A DNA stretch of 64,000 nucleotides, taken from NCBI GenBank assembly GCA_003161575.1, contig PMOE01000083.1:39774-103773 (forward strand). The letters are read 5' to 3'. Positions 34,361 through 42,048 of this stretch are shown here, one piece after another. Both the position numbers and the translations under genes were made by a program. Position 1 is the first letter of the stretch. Each line of letters opens with the position of its first letter. The DNA comes from Acidimicrobiaceae bacterium. GTDB taxonomy: Bacteria; Actinomycetota; Acidimicrobiia; Acidimicrobiales; RAAP-2. The notes beneath the pieces are model-generated. The model did not search any database, was not told where the DNA came from, and was given only the letters and a program-made list of their open reading frames with translations.

Positions 34361-35050
34361 ATGGATCTGCGAGAAACCCTCCGCACCACCGGTGCGGTCC
34401 GCCAGTTCACCGACCGGCCGGTTGCCGACGCAACCCTCACCCGTGTACTCGACACCGCCCGGTACGCGCCGAGCGGCGGCAACCGGCAAGGCTGGCGGGT
34501 CATAGTCGTGCGCGACCCCGGGGCCCGGCGCCAACTGCGCGATCTCTACGTGCGTGGCTGGTACGAATACCTGGCCCAGGGAGCAGCAGGCCTCGTCCCC
34601 TGGGCCCCGCTCACCGATCGGGAAGCTGAGGCCGCCGCAATCGCCGGGTCCTCGGCCTTCGCCGAGCAGGCCGCGGCGGGGCCCGGCGGTTTCGCCGAAC
34701 ACTTCGACGAGGTTCCCGCCCTGCTCTTGGTGCTCGCCGATCTGCGCACCTTGGCATCGGTCGATCGCGATCACCCTCGCTACACCTTTGCCGGCGGCGC
34801 CTCGATCTACCCCTTCTGCTGGAGCGTCCTGCTGGCGGCCCGAGAGGAGGGGTTGGCCGGGGTGATCACGACGATGGCCATCCGGGCTGAGCCCGAAGTC
34901 AAAACGCTCTTCGGTGTCCCCGACGAGCTGGCCGTTGCCTCGGTGATTGCCCTCGGTTACCCCGAGGTCCAGCCCCGCCGTCTGAAGAGACTGCCCGTAG
35001 CCGAGTTCACCACGCTCGACCGTTTCGACGGGCCGACCTTCTCGGGGTGA
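34361..35050 (+). CDS. Nitroreductase family protein
   Basis: FMN-dependent NAD(P)H oxidoreductase of 229 aa: TTGAVRQFTDRPVADATL near the N-terminus, RYAPSGGNRQGWRVIVVRD (the FMN phosphate-binding segment) and GGASIYPFCWSVLLAAREEGLAGV, with GYPEVQPRR near the end. ATG 34361 is chosen because the family begins with the MDLRETLRTT segment; 54 open codons upstream overlap the divergent phosphotransferase. Substrate unknown. The 117-bp gap after it has no gene. Confidence 0.88.
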   Translation: MDLRETLRTTGAVRQFTDRPVADATLTRVLDTARYAPSGGNRQGWRVIVVRDPGARRQLRDLYVRGWYEYLAQGAAGLVPWAPLTDREAEAAAIAGSSAFAEQAAAGPGGFAEHFDEVPALLLVLADLRTLASVDRDHPRYTFAGGASIYPFCWSVLLAAREEGLAGVITTMAIRAEPEVKTLFGVPDELAVASVIALGYPEVQPRRLKRLPVAEFTTLDRFDGPTFSG

Positions 35051-35167
35051 TCAACCTCCCGCCTCCCACAGGCCCGGGCGCACGGCAGGGCCCGGCGGCC
35101 ACGGTATCGACGTTGAACGACGTGCGTTCATCTCCGGAAGCCCAAGGGTTCAGGGTCTCGGCGGTCA

Positions 35168-35605
35168 TTAGGTCGTCTTGGCAATGAGAACATGGCAGGG
35201 AGCTTGGTGGGCCACACTGTTGGGCACCGATTCACCCGAGTGGCCCGCCCCCCGCATGCCCCGGTTCCCCACCACAATCAGATCCGCTCCAACCCGATTG
35301 GCCACCTCGACGATCATTTGGGCCACGCCGCCGACGACCGAGTGGATCTCGACCTCCACCCCAGCCAGCGCCGGGTCGGCCAAGGCCTCGGCAAGCACTG
35401 CTTCACTCGACTGCCTCCACATGGAAGGCGAAGTCTGCGGGTCTCGGACGCTCGAGGCCCCAACCGGGGCCTCCTCCCCCGGATCGCGAAAGCTGTTGAC
35501 GAGGTGCAGGCGGGCGTCGAAACGACGGGCCATCTCTGCGGCGATGGCCACGGCCCGCTTGGCGGTCTGCGAGCCGTCGGTGCCGACGACGATGCTCGAG
35601 AACAT
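35168..35605 (-). CDS. Universal stress protein (UspA family)
   Basis: A 145-aa Rossmann-like USP domain: SSIVVGTDGSQTAKRAVAIA at the start, VGADLIVVGNRGMRG and PCHVLIAKT at the end. The ATP-binding loop reads GNRGMRGAGHSGESVPNSV, close to but not a perfect G-2x-G-9x-G(S/T), so nucleotide binding is uncertain. The start ATG 35605 gives the family's usual N-terminus. Two bases after the DUF2237 stop, so the two form an operon. Confidence 0.9.
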   Translation of the reverse strand: MFSSIVVGTDGSQTAKRAVAIAAEMARRFDARLHLVNSFRDPGEEAPVGASSVRDPQTSPSMWRQSSEAVLAEALADPALAGVEVEIHSVVGGVAQMIVEVANRVGADLIVVGNRGMRGAGHSGESVPNSVAHQAPCHVLIAKTT

Positions 35606-35607
35606 GC

Positions 35608-35967
35608 TCAGACCGCGGCATACCGGCGAAGGTCGTCGAGGTCGATCCACTCAAGGGTGGAAGCATGGGTCGCCTCGAGGACAACCCGCGGGGCGGCACC
35701 GACATCGAGCGCTTCTTTCCATCGGGCAGCACACAGGCACCAGCGGTCGCCCGGTTCGAGCCCGGGAAACCCAGAGGCCGGTTGCGGCGTGCTGAGGTCA
35801 TTGCCCTGTTCTTTCGAGAAAGCGAGAAACTCAGCGGTCATCAAGGTGCACACGCTGTGGACGCCGGTGTCCTCTGCGCCCGTGTTGCAGCAGCCGTCCC
35901 GATAGAAACCGGTCAGAGGGTCAAGGCTGCACGGTTCAAGTTCGCCCCCCAAGACATTTTGCGCCAT
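35608..35967 (-). CDS. DUF2237 family protein
   Basis: A 119-aa protein that matches DUF2237 almost throughout: NVLGGELEPCSLDPLTGFYRDGCC, GVHSVCTLMTAEFLAFS, GDRWCLCAARWKEAL and VVLEATHASTLEWIDLDDL. Six conserved Cys/His residues suggest a metal site. The ATG 35967 start matches the family; 25 open codons before it look like non-coding. Cotranscribed with UspA. Function unknown in any organism I know of. Confidence 0.92.
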   Translation of the reverse strand: MAQNVLGGELEPCSLDPLTGFYRDGCCNTGAEDTGVHSVCTLMTAEFLAFSKEQGNDLSTPQPASGFPGLEPGDRWCLCAARWKEALDVGAAPRVVLEATHASTLEWIDLDDLRRYAAV

Positions 35968-36293
35968 CAGCCATTTGAGCACGTGGGAACCTCGGCACGC
36001 GAGCCCGACCGAGGTGGATCGAGAACATCCAGCACTATGCACCTAACTCACGACGGCGACTGGCGATCCGCAGTCACCTCGGCCGGTCTTCAGCATCGGT
36101 ACAACTGGCCACTCCGTCTGATGTGCTCGGGACAACCGGCGCCGTCCGGACCAGACGTGGGCCGCGCGAGGGCCACCAATGCCCACGCGGCGCCATGCAC
36201 TCTGAGGGCCTGTGGACCGGGGCCGCGCGCCGTGGCCCAGCTGTCGTAGTGTCGGAGTGGACGGATCGAGATCCGAGCGATCGAGGAGAGAAC

Positions 36294-36632
36294 GTGGACA
36301 ACGAACGCGCCCGAGGACTTCTCTCGGCCGAGCGAGATCGGGTCGAGCGGCTACTTGGCGAGACGAAGGCGGCGGGTCAAGATGACCGAGCGGCGGCCAA
36401 CGCCGACGGCGACATGGCTGACCCGGCAGAACGGCTTACCGCCGAGGAAGTCGACGACGACATCGCGGCCACTCTCAAGAATCGCTTGGCGGCAATCCAC
36501 GGAGCGGAAAAGCGCCTCGAGGATGGAACCTATGGGTGCTCCGTCCGCAGCGGATTGCCAATCCCCGATGAACGCCTTGAGGCAGATCCGGCAGCCGAAC
36601 TGACAGTCGAGGAAGCTCAGGAACAACCGTAA
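36294..36632 (+). CDS. TraR/DksA-like protein lacking the zinc-finger cysteines
   Basis: A 112-aa protein: an N-terminal coiled-coil hairpin (ARGLLSAERDRVERLLGETK ... DDDIAATLKNRLAAIHGAEKRLEDG) and a degenerate C-terminal finger YGCSVRSGLPIPDERLEADPAAE. Only one Cys remains of the four that bind zinc in DksA. GTG 36294 follows CGAGGAGAGAAC, so the upstream open frame is not used. In actinobacteria such zinc-less DksA relatives are common; RNA-polymerase secondary-channel binding is plausible but unproven. Confidence 0.8.
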   Translation: MDNERARGLLSAERDRVERLLGETKAAGQDDRAAANADGDMADPAERLTAEEVDDDIAATLKNRLAAIHGAEKRLEDGTYGCSVRSGLPIPDERLEADPAAELTVEEAQEQP

Positions 36633-36908
36633 ATCAAAAGAGGATCCCCCAATCGGCGTGTCCCGCTGATCCTCACTCAGCATGTGCCCGACCGGGCATC
36701 GTCAACGGCGGCGCCGTGGGTTGTGCGTCAGCGCAGATGGTGAGGACCCACCGAGATCCTCAGCGGGGTCACGTCGCCGAGGTCCGACGACCCGGAACCC
36801 CGGCCGCTCGAGCGCATCCTCGGTGGTCGTGAAATCGTGATGACTCAGCCAGAGAACATCAACGCCTCCGCCCTGAAAGCAGGGCTCACCGGTCTCAAGG
36901 CCGAATAG
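36633..36908. other. Non-coding gap with one possible tiny ORF
   Basis: This 276-bp gap between convergent genes holds no recognisable gene. A 22-codon frame (ATG 36840 to TAG 36908, ending KAGLTGLKAE) continues an open frame back to TGA 36741 with good codon bias, but it has no clear ribosome site. It could be a tiny gene or a gene remnant. The strong hairpin follows directly. Confidence 0.4.
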
Positions 36909-36947
36909 CCGAACGCCCCGCCACCTGGTCGGTGGCGGGGCGTTCGG
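36909..36947. terminator. Strong bidirectional hairpin between convergent genes
   Basis: A perfect 17-bp inverted repeat (CCGAACGCCCCGCCACC at 36909-36925, complement at 36931-36947) with a 5-nt loop TGGTC. It starts on the base after the stop of the 22-codon frame and sits between the rightward DksA-like gene and the leftward repeat-protein gene, so it can stop transcription from either side. Confidence 0.85.
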
Positions 36948-36986
36948 TCACGAACTTCTATGGTGCCGCCTGCAGGCGGCTCCGGA

Positions 36987-38471
36987 TCACTGGCTGCCGG
37001 CGATCCCGACTACCGGAGAGTTGAGCGGGTTGCCACCCTGCGATCCCCAGAAGAATGCATCCCCGTAGTTGAATATCCCGCCGTCGGACGCCACTTCCCA
37101 GTAGCCCTGACCGTCAGGCGTGGCAGCCATCCCAACCACCGGCTCGTTGAGCGTGATGTTCCCGGTCGAGCCGAAGAATGGGGCGTTGAATGCGAACAGG
37201 CCGCCGTCCGAAGCGACGTCCCAGTACCCCCCGGTTCCCTGGTCCCCGGCGATCCCGACTACCGGCTTGTTGAGCGGCTTGCCGCCCTGCGATCCATAGA
37301 AGATCGCGTCACCGAAGCTGAAGGTGCCGCCGTCCGTTGCGACCTCCCAGTAGCCCTGACCGTCAGGGGTGGAGGCGATGCCCACAATGTTAGAGACCTT
37401 GACCCCCAACGAGGGCAGCGAGCCGTAGAACTTGGCGTCACCGTAGGAGAAGAGACCACCGTCGGCTGCGACCTCCCAGTAGCCCTGGCCGTCAGGGGTC
37501 GCCACCATGCCGACCACCGGAGAGCTGAGCGTCATGCCCCCCGTCGATCCGAAGAACGGAGCGTTGAAGGAGAACAGACCACCGTCGGCCGCGACCTCCC
37601 AGTAGCCACCCGAGTTCGGGTCGGCCGCGATGCCGACAACCGGCTTGTTGAGCGGCTGGCCGCCCATCGAGCCGAAGAACGGGGCGTCGTAGGCGAAGAT
37701 TCCGCCGTCGGCCGCGACCTCCCAATAGCCGAACTGCACGCCGAGCTGGCCAGCGGTGAGCGTGTTCTCCAAGGAGAAGTACGTTCCCGTTCCGGGCTGT
37801 AGGCCACCGTTGAAGTCGACGTCACCGGTGTTGAAACTGGTTTGGTCGATGTTCGAGAAGGTGTTCGCCGGCCCCTGATAGTCGCTCCCGTTAGGGTCGT
37901 CACCCTGTGGTTGACCCGGATCGGCTCCGTTGAGCTGATCGGTCGTGCAATAGGTGTCTCCGGTATACCCAACCGGGGCCCCTTCGGGGTTGTACCCGCC
38001 CGTGGCGTTGGTACAGATGCCATCACCATCGAAACCGAAAATCGGTGGACTGACGGAGGAGGAGAGCTGGACCCGGTAAAGCGGCTTGCTCGACTCGTTG
38101 ACGATGCCGACCAGCGTGTCTTCGATGTCCTCGTACGGCGTGGCGTTCGCGGGGTCCCCCAGGATCTGCTCGCCGTTGTTCGACACCACGATGAGCAGGC
38201 CACAGGACGAGTCCTCGCCGACGGCTGGGCACTCGTTGAACGGGGCGGTCGTCGACGTGCCAGGGAAGCCCGGTGCGTCCTGGTGGCGGACGGTCAGCGG
38301 AGCGTGGTGGGCCGGCACTTCGTGGGCCGAGGCCACACCCGCCTGCACTGTGACGACTGCAGTAGCCCCAATGAGGGCGAGCGCCATCGCAGCCACACAT
38401 CGGACGAGCGTGCTGGGTATGACGCGAAACCAGTGGCGCAGCTCTCGGCGCCTCGAATGGTCCTGACTCAT
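36987..38471 (-). CDS. Secreted protein with six-blade YWEVA-repeat propeller
   Basis: A 494-aa exported protein. The signal peptide (hydrophobic MALALIGATAVVTV, cleavage near ASAHE) is followed by a ~180-residue domain rich in Asp/Asn/Gly ending TGDVDFNGGLQPGTGTYFS, then exactly six tandem repeats of ~42 residues with consensus GYWEVAADGGLFSFGDAxF, stopping right after the sixth. One repeat per blade predicts a six-bladed beta-propeller. GGAGG lies 8 nt before ATG 38471, so that start is chosen over the open codons upstream. Repeats of this form are common in Acidimicrobiia. Function unknown. Confidence 0.85.
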   Translation of the reverse strand: MSQDHSRRRELRHWFRVIPSTLVRCVAAMALALIGATAVVTVQAGVASAHEVPAHHAPLTVRHQDAPGFPGTSTTAPFNECPAVGEDSSCGLLIVVSNNGEQILGDPANATPYEDIEDTLVGIVNESSKPLYRVQLSSSVSPPIFGFDGDGICTNATGGYNPEGAPVGYTGDTYCTTDQLNGADPGQPQGDDPNGSDYQGPANTFSNIDQTSFNTGDVDFNGGLQPGTGTYFSLENTLTAGQLGVQFGYWEVAADGGIFAYDAPFFGSMGGQPLNKPVVGIAADPNSGGYWEVAADGGLFSFNAPFFGSTGGMTLSSPVVGMVATPDGQGYWEVAADGGLFSYGDAKFYGSLPSLGVKVSNIVGIASTPDGQGYWEVATDGGTFSFGDAIFYGSQGGKPLNKPVVGIAGDQGTGGYWDVASDGGLFAFNAPFFGSTGNITLNEPVVGMAATPDGQGYWEVASDGGIFNYGDAFFWGSQGGNPLNSPVVGIAGSQ

Positions 38472-39062
38472 GGCATCAACCTCCATAGTGGCCTCTTCGG
38501 GTGTACTCACTCGCTACGCAGGGACGATACGAGATCGAACCATCCGATGCAACAATTGCCGCCAATGAAGTGTCCCCGCACCGCCCTGACGGGTGTGCGG
38601 CCGCCTCGGGTGGGCAACACCGTGCCCCGGCATCGGAGGTCCACATTCGATGGTCCACAGGCGCAGAGGTTCACCTCCCGGGCATGGCCCGATGAGCCGC
38701 TGGCACGGTGCCAGTGAGCTGGATTTGACCGCCTAGCCTCCTTTCCGGCCCAGGGTCACCGCTCGAGTTCAGCATTCCAACAACTCTTCGAAGCTGGCAT
38801 CGTCGGCAGCAAAAACCCTGCCGACGACCCGGTCATCCGCCTCCCTGGGGTTTCCGCCAGGAGACCACCAGCTTCCGCACGACAGCGATTCCTCGGTCGA
38901 CGAGCCGGCCGGTGGGCAGCAAGGACACGGCCGGGTTGTTTGGTTTTGGTGCGGCTCTCGAGAACCAAACGATCGGAAATCAGCCCTCCCTGATCCACAC
39001 CAGTACCAGCGCCGACCGGAAGGATCTCTGGCCCAGCCTGGTGCTGGTGACTGCGCCCCGGA
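38472..39062. other. Intergenic stretch without an intact gene
   Basis: About 590 bp upstream of the repeat-protein gene. Reverse-strand frames here are short and interrupted by stops; none matches a family I know. The part next to the repeat-protein gene presumably holds its promoter; the part nearer the amidase may be decayed coding sequence, given the remnant that follows. Confidence 0.5.
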
Positions 39063-39188
39063 CTATCCCTGGGGATTCAAGACGTAGGCGTAGCCCCTGA
39101 AGTCACCCGCCACGCAGAATGTGCCCGATGCGCACGAGAGCGTCGTCACCTCGGCGTACTGGTCAAAGGGCCTTTCGTTCCCCGATCC
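39063..39188 (-). pseudogene. Remnant of a secreted SCAS-FCVA repeat protein
   Basis: The reverse strand reads VTTLSCASGTFCVAGDFRG then AYVLNPQG and stops. The SCxS-x-FCVA-x-D unit is the repeat of a class of secreted actinobacterial proteins with paired cysteines; here there is a single unit with no start and no further repeats. It sits between the amidase stop and a stretch with no gene, so it is most likely the tail of a lost gene. Confidence 0.4.
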
Positions 39189-39208
39189 GTGAGGTCGCCA
39201 AGCAAGTC

Positions 39209-40624
39209 TCAAACAGAGAGCGGAGAACCGGGTGCGATCTTGGGCCATGCCAACTCCCGCTCGGCGACGAGGGCCACATCGAGCAAGAGCGGTTCGCTGT
39301 GGTGGCTGGCCAGGACCTGCAAGCCGACAGGCAAACCGTCGATCACGCCGGCCGGGATGCTCACCGCCGGACTGCCGTTCAGATTCGAAGGCGCAGTCAG
39401 TGCAGCATTGTTCATGATTGCCCTAGAGAATCCAATCTCGTGGATTAGGTCGGCACCCGGAATTGTGGAAGGAGGAGGTCCTTCGGCGGCGAAGCCAACA
39501 TCGGGGTTTGTCGAAGCCATGATGAAGTCCACCGAATCGAAGAGGTCGGCCATCGCCTCGTTCAGCCGGCGGCGGTATTCCTCGATGGCTGCGGCACGCT
39601 CGAGGTTGAAGCGATCCCTGGCTGCGTCAAGGCCCAGCCGCATCTCAGCCGACAGCTCCCCGATCCGTGCGGGGTACGCATCGCCCAAATCCGCCAGGAA
39701 GCCGACTTGCCCGGCCATTGCCCATTCGCCTCGCAGTGGCGGGAGTGCCGATGTCACCTCTTTGACTTTCATTCCGGCGGCACTTGCCAGCGCGCCCGCG
39801 GCACCTGCAACAAGGTCGGCGACTTCGACGCGGACCCTGGCCGTGCCCAAGTCGGGCAGGATTGCCACCGTCGATCCCCTGAGGTCATGAGTGCCTAGGC
39901 GTCCTTCCCAATTCCCGACCGCAGGCAGACTCAGGGGGTCACGCGGATCGAAGCCGTTACAGGTGTCGAAGAATCGGGCGGTATCGCGCACTGAACGACT
40001 AAGGCAACCGAGCACGCTGGTGAGCGGCTCGATGCCGGCGCGAGGACCCTTGGGGATCCGCCCGTAAGTAGCCTTCAGACCGAACAATCCTGAGAATGAA
40101 GCAGGAATGCGGATGGATCCACCTCCGTCGCTCCCAGTCGCGATGGGCAAGAGCCCGCCAGCCACGGCGGCGGCGCTTCCCCCAGACGAGCCACCGGGCG
40201 TGCGGGAGAGATCCCACGGATTTCTCGTCGTGCCATGCAATGCTGTTGAGGTGCAATTGATGCCACCGAACTCGCTCGCAGTTGTTTGTGCGGCGAGCAC
40301 AGCGCCGGTACCGCGCAATCGGACAATCGAGGTCTGGTCGTATTCCGATATCCGGTCGGCGAAAATCGTTGAGGCCTCGGTGTAGGGCCACCCCTCTACC
40401 CGCTCAAGCTCTTTGACTCCGAATGGAACGCCCCCGAAGGGAAGCGAGATATCGGCATTGCGGGCCGCGTCTCGGGCCCGGTCGAAGTCGGTGTGACTCG
40501 TCGCGTTTAACGGGGATCGCTCGATTGCCGCAATACAGGCATCGAGCGCCTCAAGCGGCGAGAGCTTCCCCGCCCGGAATGCCTCCACCAGGCTGCACGC
40601 ATCGTCCGACCATGGAGACGTCAC
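39209..40624 (-). CDS. Amidase (amidase-signature family)
   Basis: A 471-aa Ser-Ser-Lys amidohydrolase. Catalytic Lys K71 is in FGVKELE, the cis-Ser lies in TPGGSSGGSAAAVAGG (S146/S147) and the nucleophile is S170 in SDGGGSIRIPASFSG. The C-terminal part has GLPVGLQVLASHHSE. The family covers carboxamide hydrolases, including GatA, but the sequence lacks GatA-specific context (no gatB/gatC nearby), so a stand-alone amidase on a small carboxamide is likelier. Divergent from the transglutaminase-like gene. Confidence 0.9.
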   Translation of the reverse strand: MTSPWSDDACSLVEAFRAGKLSPLEALDACIAAIERSPLNATSHTDFDRARDAARNADISLPFGGVPFGVKELERVEGWPYTEASTIFADRISEYDQTSIVRLRGTGAVLAAQTTASEFGGINCTSTALHGTTRNPWDLSRTPGGSSGGSAAAVAGGLLPIATGSDGGGSIRIPASFSGLFGLKATYGRIPKGPRAGIEPLTSVLGCLSRSVRDTARFFDTCNGFDPRDPLSLPAVGNWEGRLGTHDLRGSTVAILPDLGTARVRVEVADLVAGAAGALASAAGMKVKEVTSALPPLRGEWAMAGQVGFLADLGDAYPARIGELSAEMRLGLDAARDRFNLERAAAIEEYRRRLNEAMADLFDSVDFIMASTNPDVGFAAEGPPPSTIPGADLIHEIGFSRAIMNNAALTAPSNLNGSPAVSIPAGVIDGLPVGLQVLASHHSEPLLLDVALVAERELAWPKIAPGSPLSV

Positions 40625-40933
40625 TCCGGTTGACGGTACTCGTTTCCTCTCTTTCTCGCTGCCCGACGGGGGATCGCACTGATCGTCACTCCGGTACCGG
40701 CGCCCTCATTTGCCATTTCCCAGACGGTGATGCTCCCGGCACCCTTACGACAAGAAGCAGCGATTGAGCAGGGTCACACTTGGCGTGCCGGACGAGAACC
40801 GCGCAGGCGCCTTCGCCCGGGCGCTCGGGCGGCAGGGTACGTCACAGTGACGACGTGGTCACCGGGGCACATCGTCACCCGAGTGGCACTTAGGATTCCC
40901 CCGCAAGCGGCACCCAATCGAAGGTGAAGCCCC
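40625..40933. other. Divergent promoter region, no gene seen
   Basis: A 309-bp gap between the amidase (leftward) and transglutaminase-like (rightward) starts. No long frame is supported. A ribosome site GAAGGTGAAG lies just before ATG 40934. Promoters for both genes must lie here; I could not pick out convincing -35/-10 boxes. Confidence 0.5.
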
Positions 40934-41821
40934 ATGACCAACGAGATGGACTTCTACAAAACTCCGGGTGTAATGACCAACCTCGTCGGGCTGGAGACGG
41001 CACTTGTCGACATTCCTTCGGACCCGCAAGGCATTGCAATGGTGGTGCAGGGCCTAGTACTCCATCCATTCTGGGCTGAGGCTTACGACGTCGACGTCGA
41101 CGTCGACGTCGAAGCCGAGCGGGAGGACGAACTTCAAACTCGGGCTGCCGCGGGGATGATTGAACGCATTCTTGAGATCGATCCGCGGCCCTTGATTGAG
41201 CGGCGAGAGCCCGACAACCGAATCCTCGGCAATTGCCGCCACTTCAGCACTCTCACGGTCGCACTGCTTCGGCGATCAGGGGTACCGGCCCGGGCTCGCT
41301 GCGGGTTCTCCAGCTATTTCGATCCGGGAAAGTGGGTGGATCACTGGGTGGTTGAACACTGGGACGGTACCCAATGGGTCACGCTCGACTCGCAGATTGA
41401 CCCTTTTCAGCGAGAAGTGATCGGCCTCGTCGAAGATCCAACGGACTTACCTCTGGGCCTGTTCCTCCCTGCCGGTGCGGCGTGGCTCCGCTGCCAAGCC
41501 GGGAAGGAAGATGGCGACCGTTTCGGCATCCTCGATATGTGGGGTCGTTGGTTCATCGAGGGGAACATCGCCCGCGATCTTGCCGCCCTGAACAAGGTGG
41601 AGATGCTGCCCTGGGACGGGTGGGGACTACTGGCCAGGGAAGCGTCCGCCCCCGGTGATGACGCCTATGTGGACGAGGTCGCGACACTCACCGTTTCGGG
41701 CGACCACGAGGCCATCCGCCGCCGCTACCAGACCGACGACGGTTTGCGGGTGCCGCCGCGCGTCACCTGCTATTTCACGTCCTCTGGTCCTGTCGAGGTC
41801 GAAGTGCCCGAGATCGTCTAG
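40934..41821 (+). CDS. Transglutaminase-like cysteine-protease-fold protein
   Basis: A 295-aa cytosolic protein with a transglutaminase-like core: catalytic Cys C101 in GNCRHFSTLTVALLRRSG, His H137 or H142 in WVDHWVVEHWDG and Asp in VTLDSQID. The N-terminus has a short DVDVDVDV insert made by a hexanucleotide repeat. Members act as peptidases, amidases or transglutaminases. Between an amidase and a gamma-glutamyltransferase, a role in amide-bond cleavage or transfer is suggested, not shown. Confidence 0.82.
   Translation: MTNEMDFYKTPGVMTNLVGLETALVDIPSDPQGIAMVVQGLVLHPFWAEAYDVDVDVDVEAEREDELQTRAAAGMIERILEIDPRPLIERREPDNRILGNCRHFSTLTVALLRRSGVPARARCGFSSYFDPGKWVDHWVVEHWDGTQWVTLDSQIDPFQREVIGLVEDPTDLPLGLFLPAGAAWLRCQAGKEDGDRFGILDMWGRWFIEGNIARDLAALNKVEMLPWDGWGLLAREASAPGDDAYVDEVATLTVSGDHEAIRRRYQTDDGLRVPPRVTCYFTSSGPVEVEVPEIV
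41087..41110 (+). repeat. Four tandem GACGTC hexamers inside the transglutaminase-like gene
   Basis: GACGTC is repeated four times exactly, encoding alternating Asp-Val. The unit is itself palindromic, so the whole block is one 24-bp palindrome. In-frame gain or loss of units would change a surface loop without breaking the gene. Confidence 0.9.
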
Positions 41822-42048
41822 TTCGCATTGGCGAGATCTCCATTCTCGATTGTGCCGCTCGGTCCGAAAACACCAATGCGACTCCGACGGGCCTACTGCG
41901 ATGCACCGGGCTTGACGTACGCGCTCAGTTCCTGCTGCCACCCATTGGCCGCCAAAACGCAGTCGCTTGGGAGTATGTCTCGACGACGATCGCCTGTAAC
42001 CGGATCGCGCCAACCTCGCTCAGTCGGTCAGCGTGGTATGCCTGGCCA

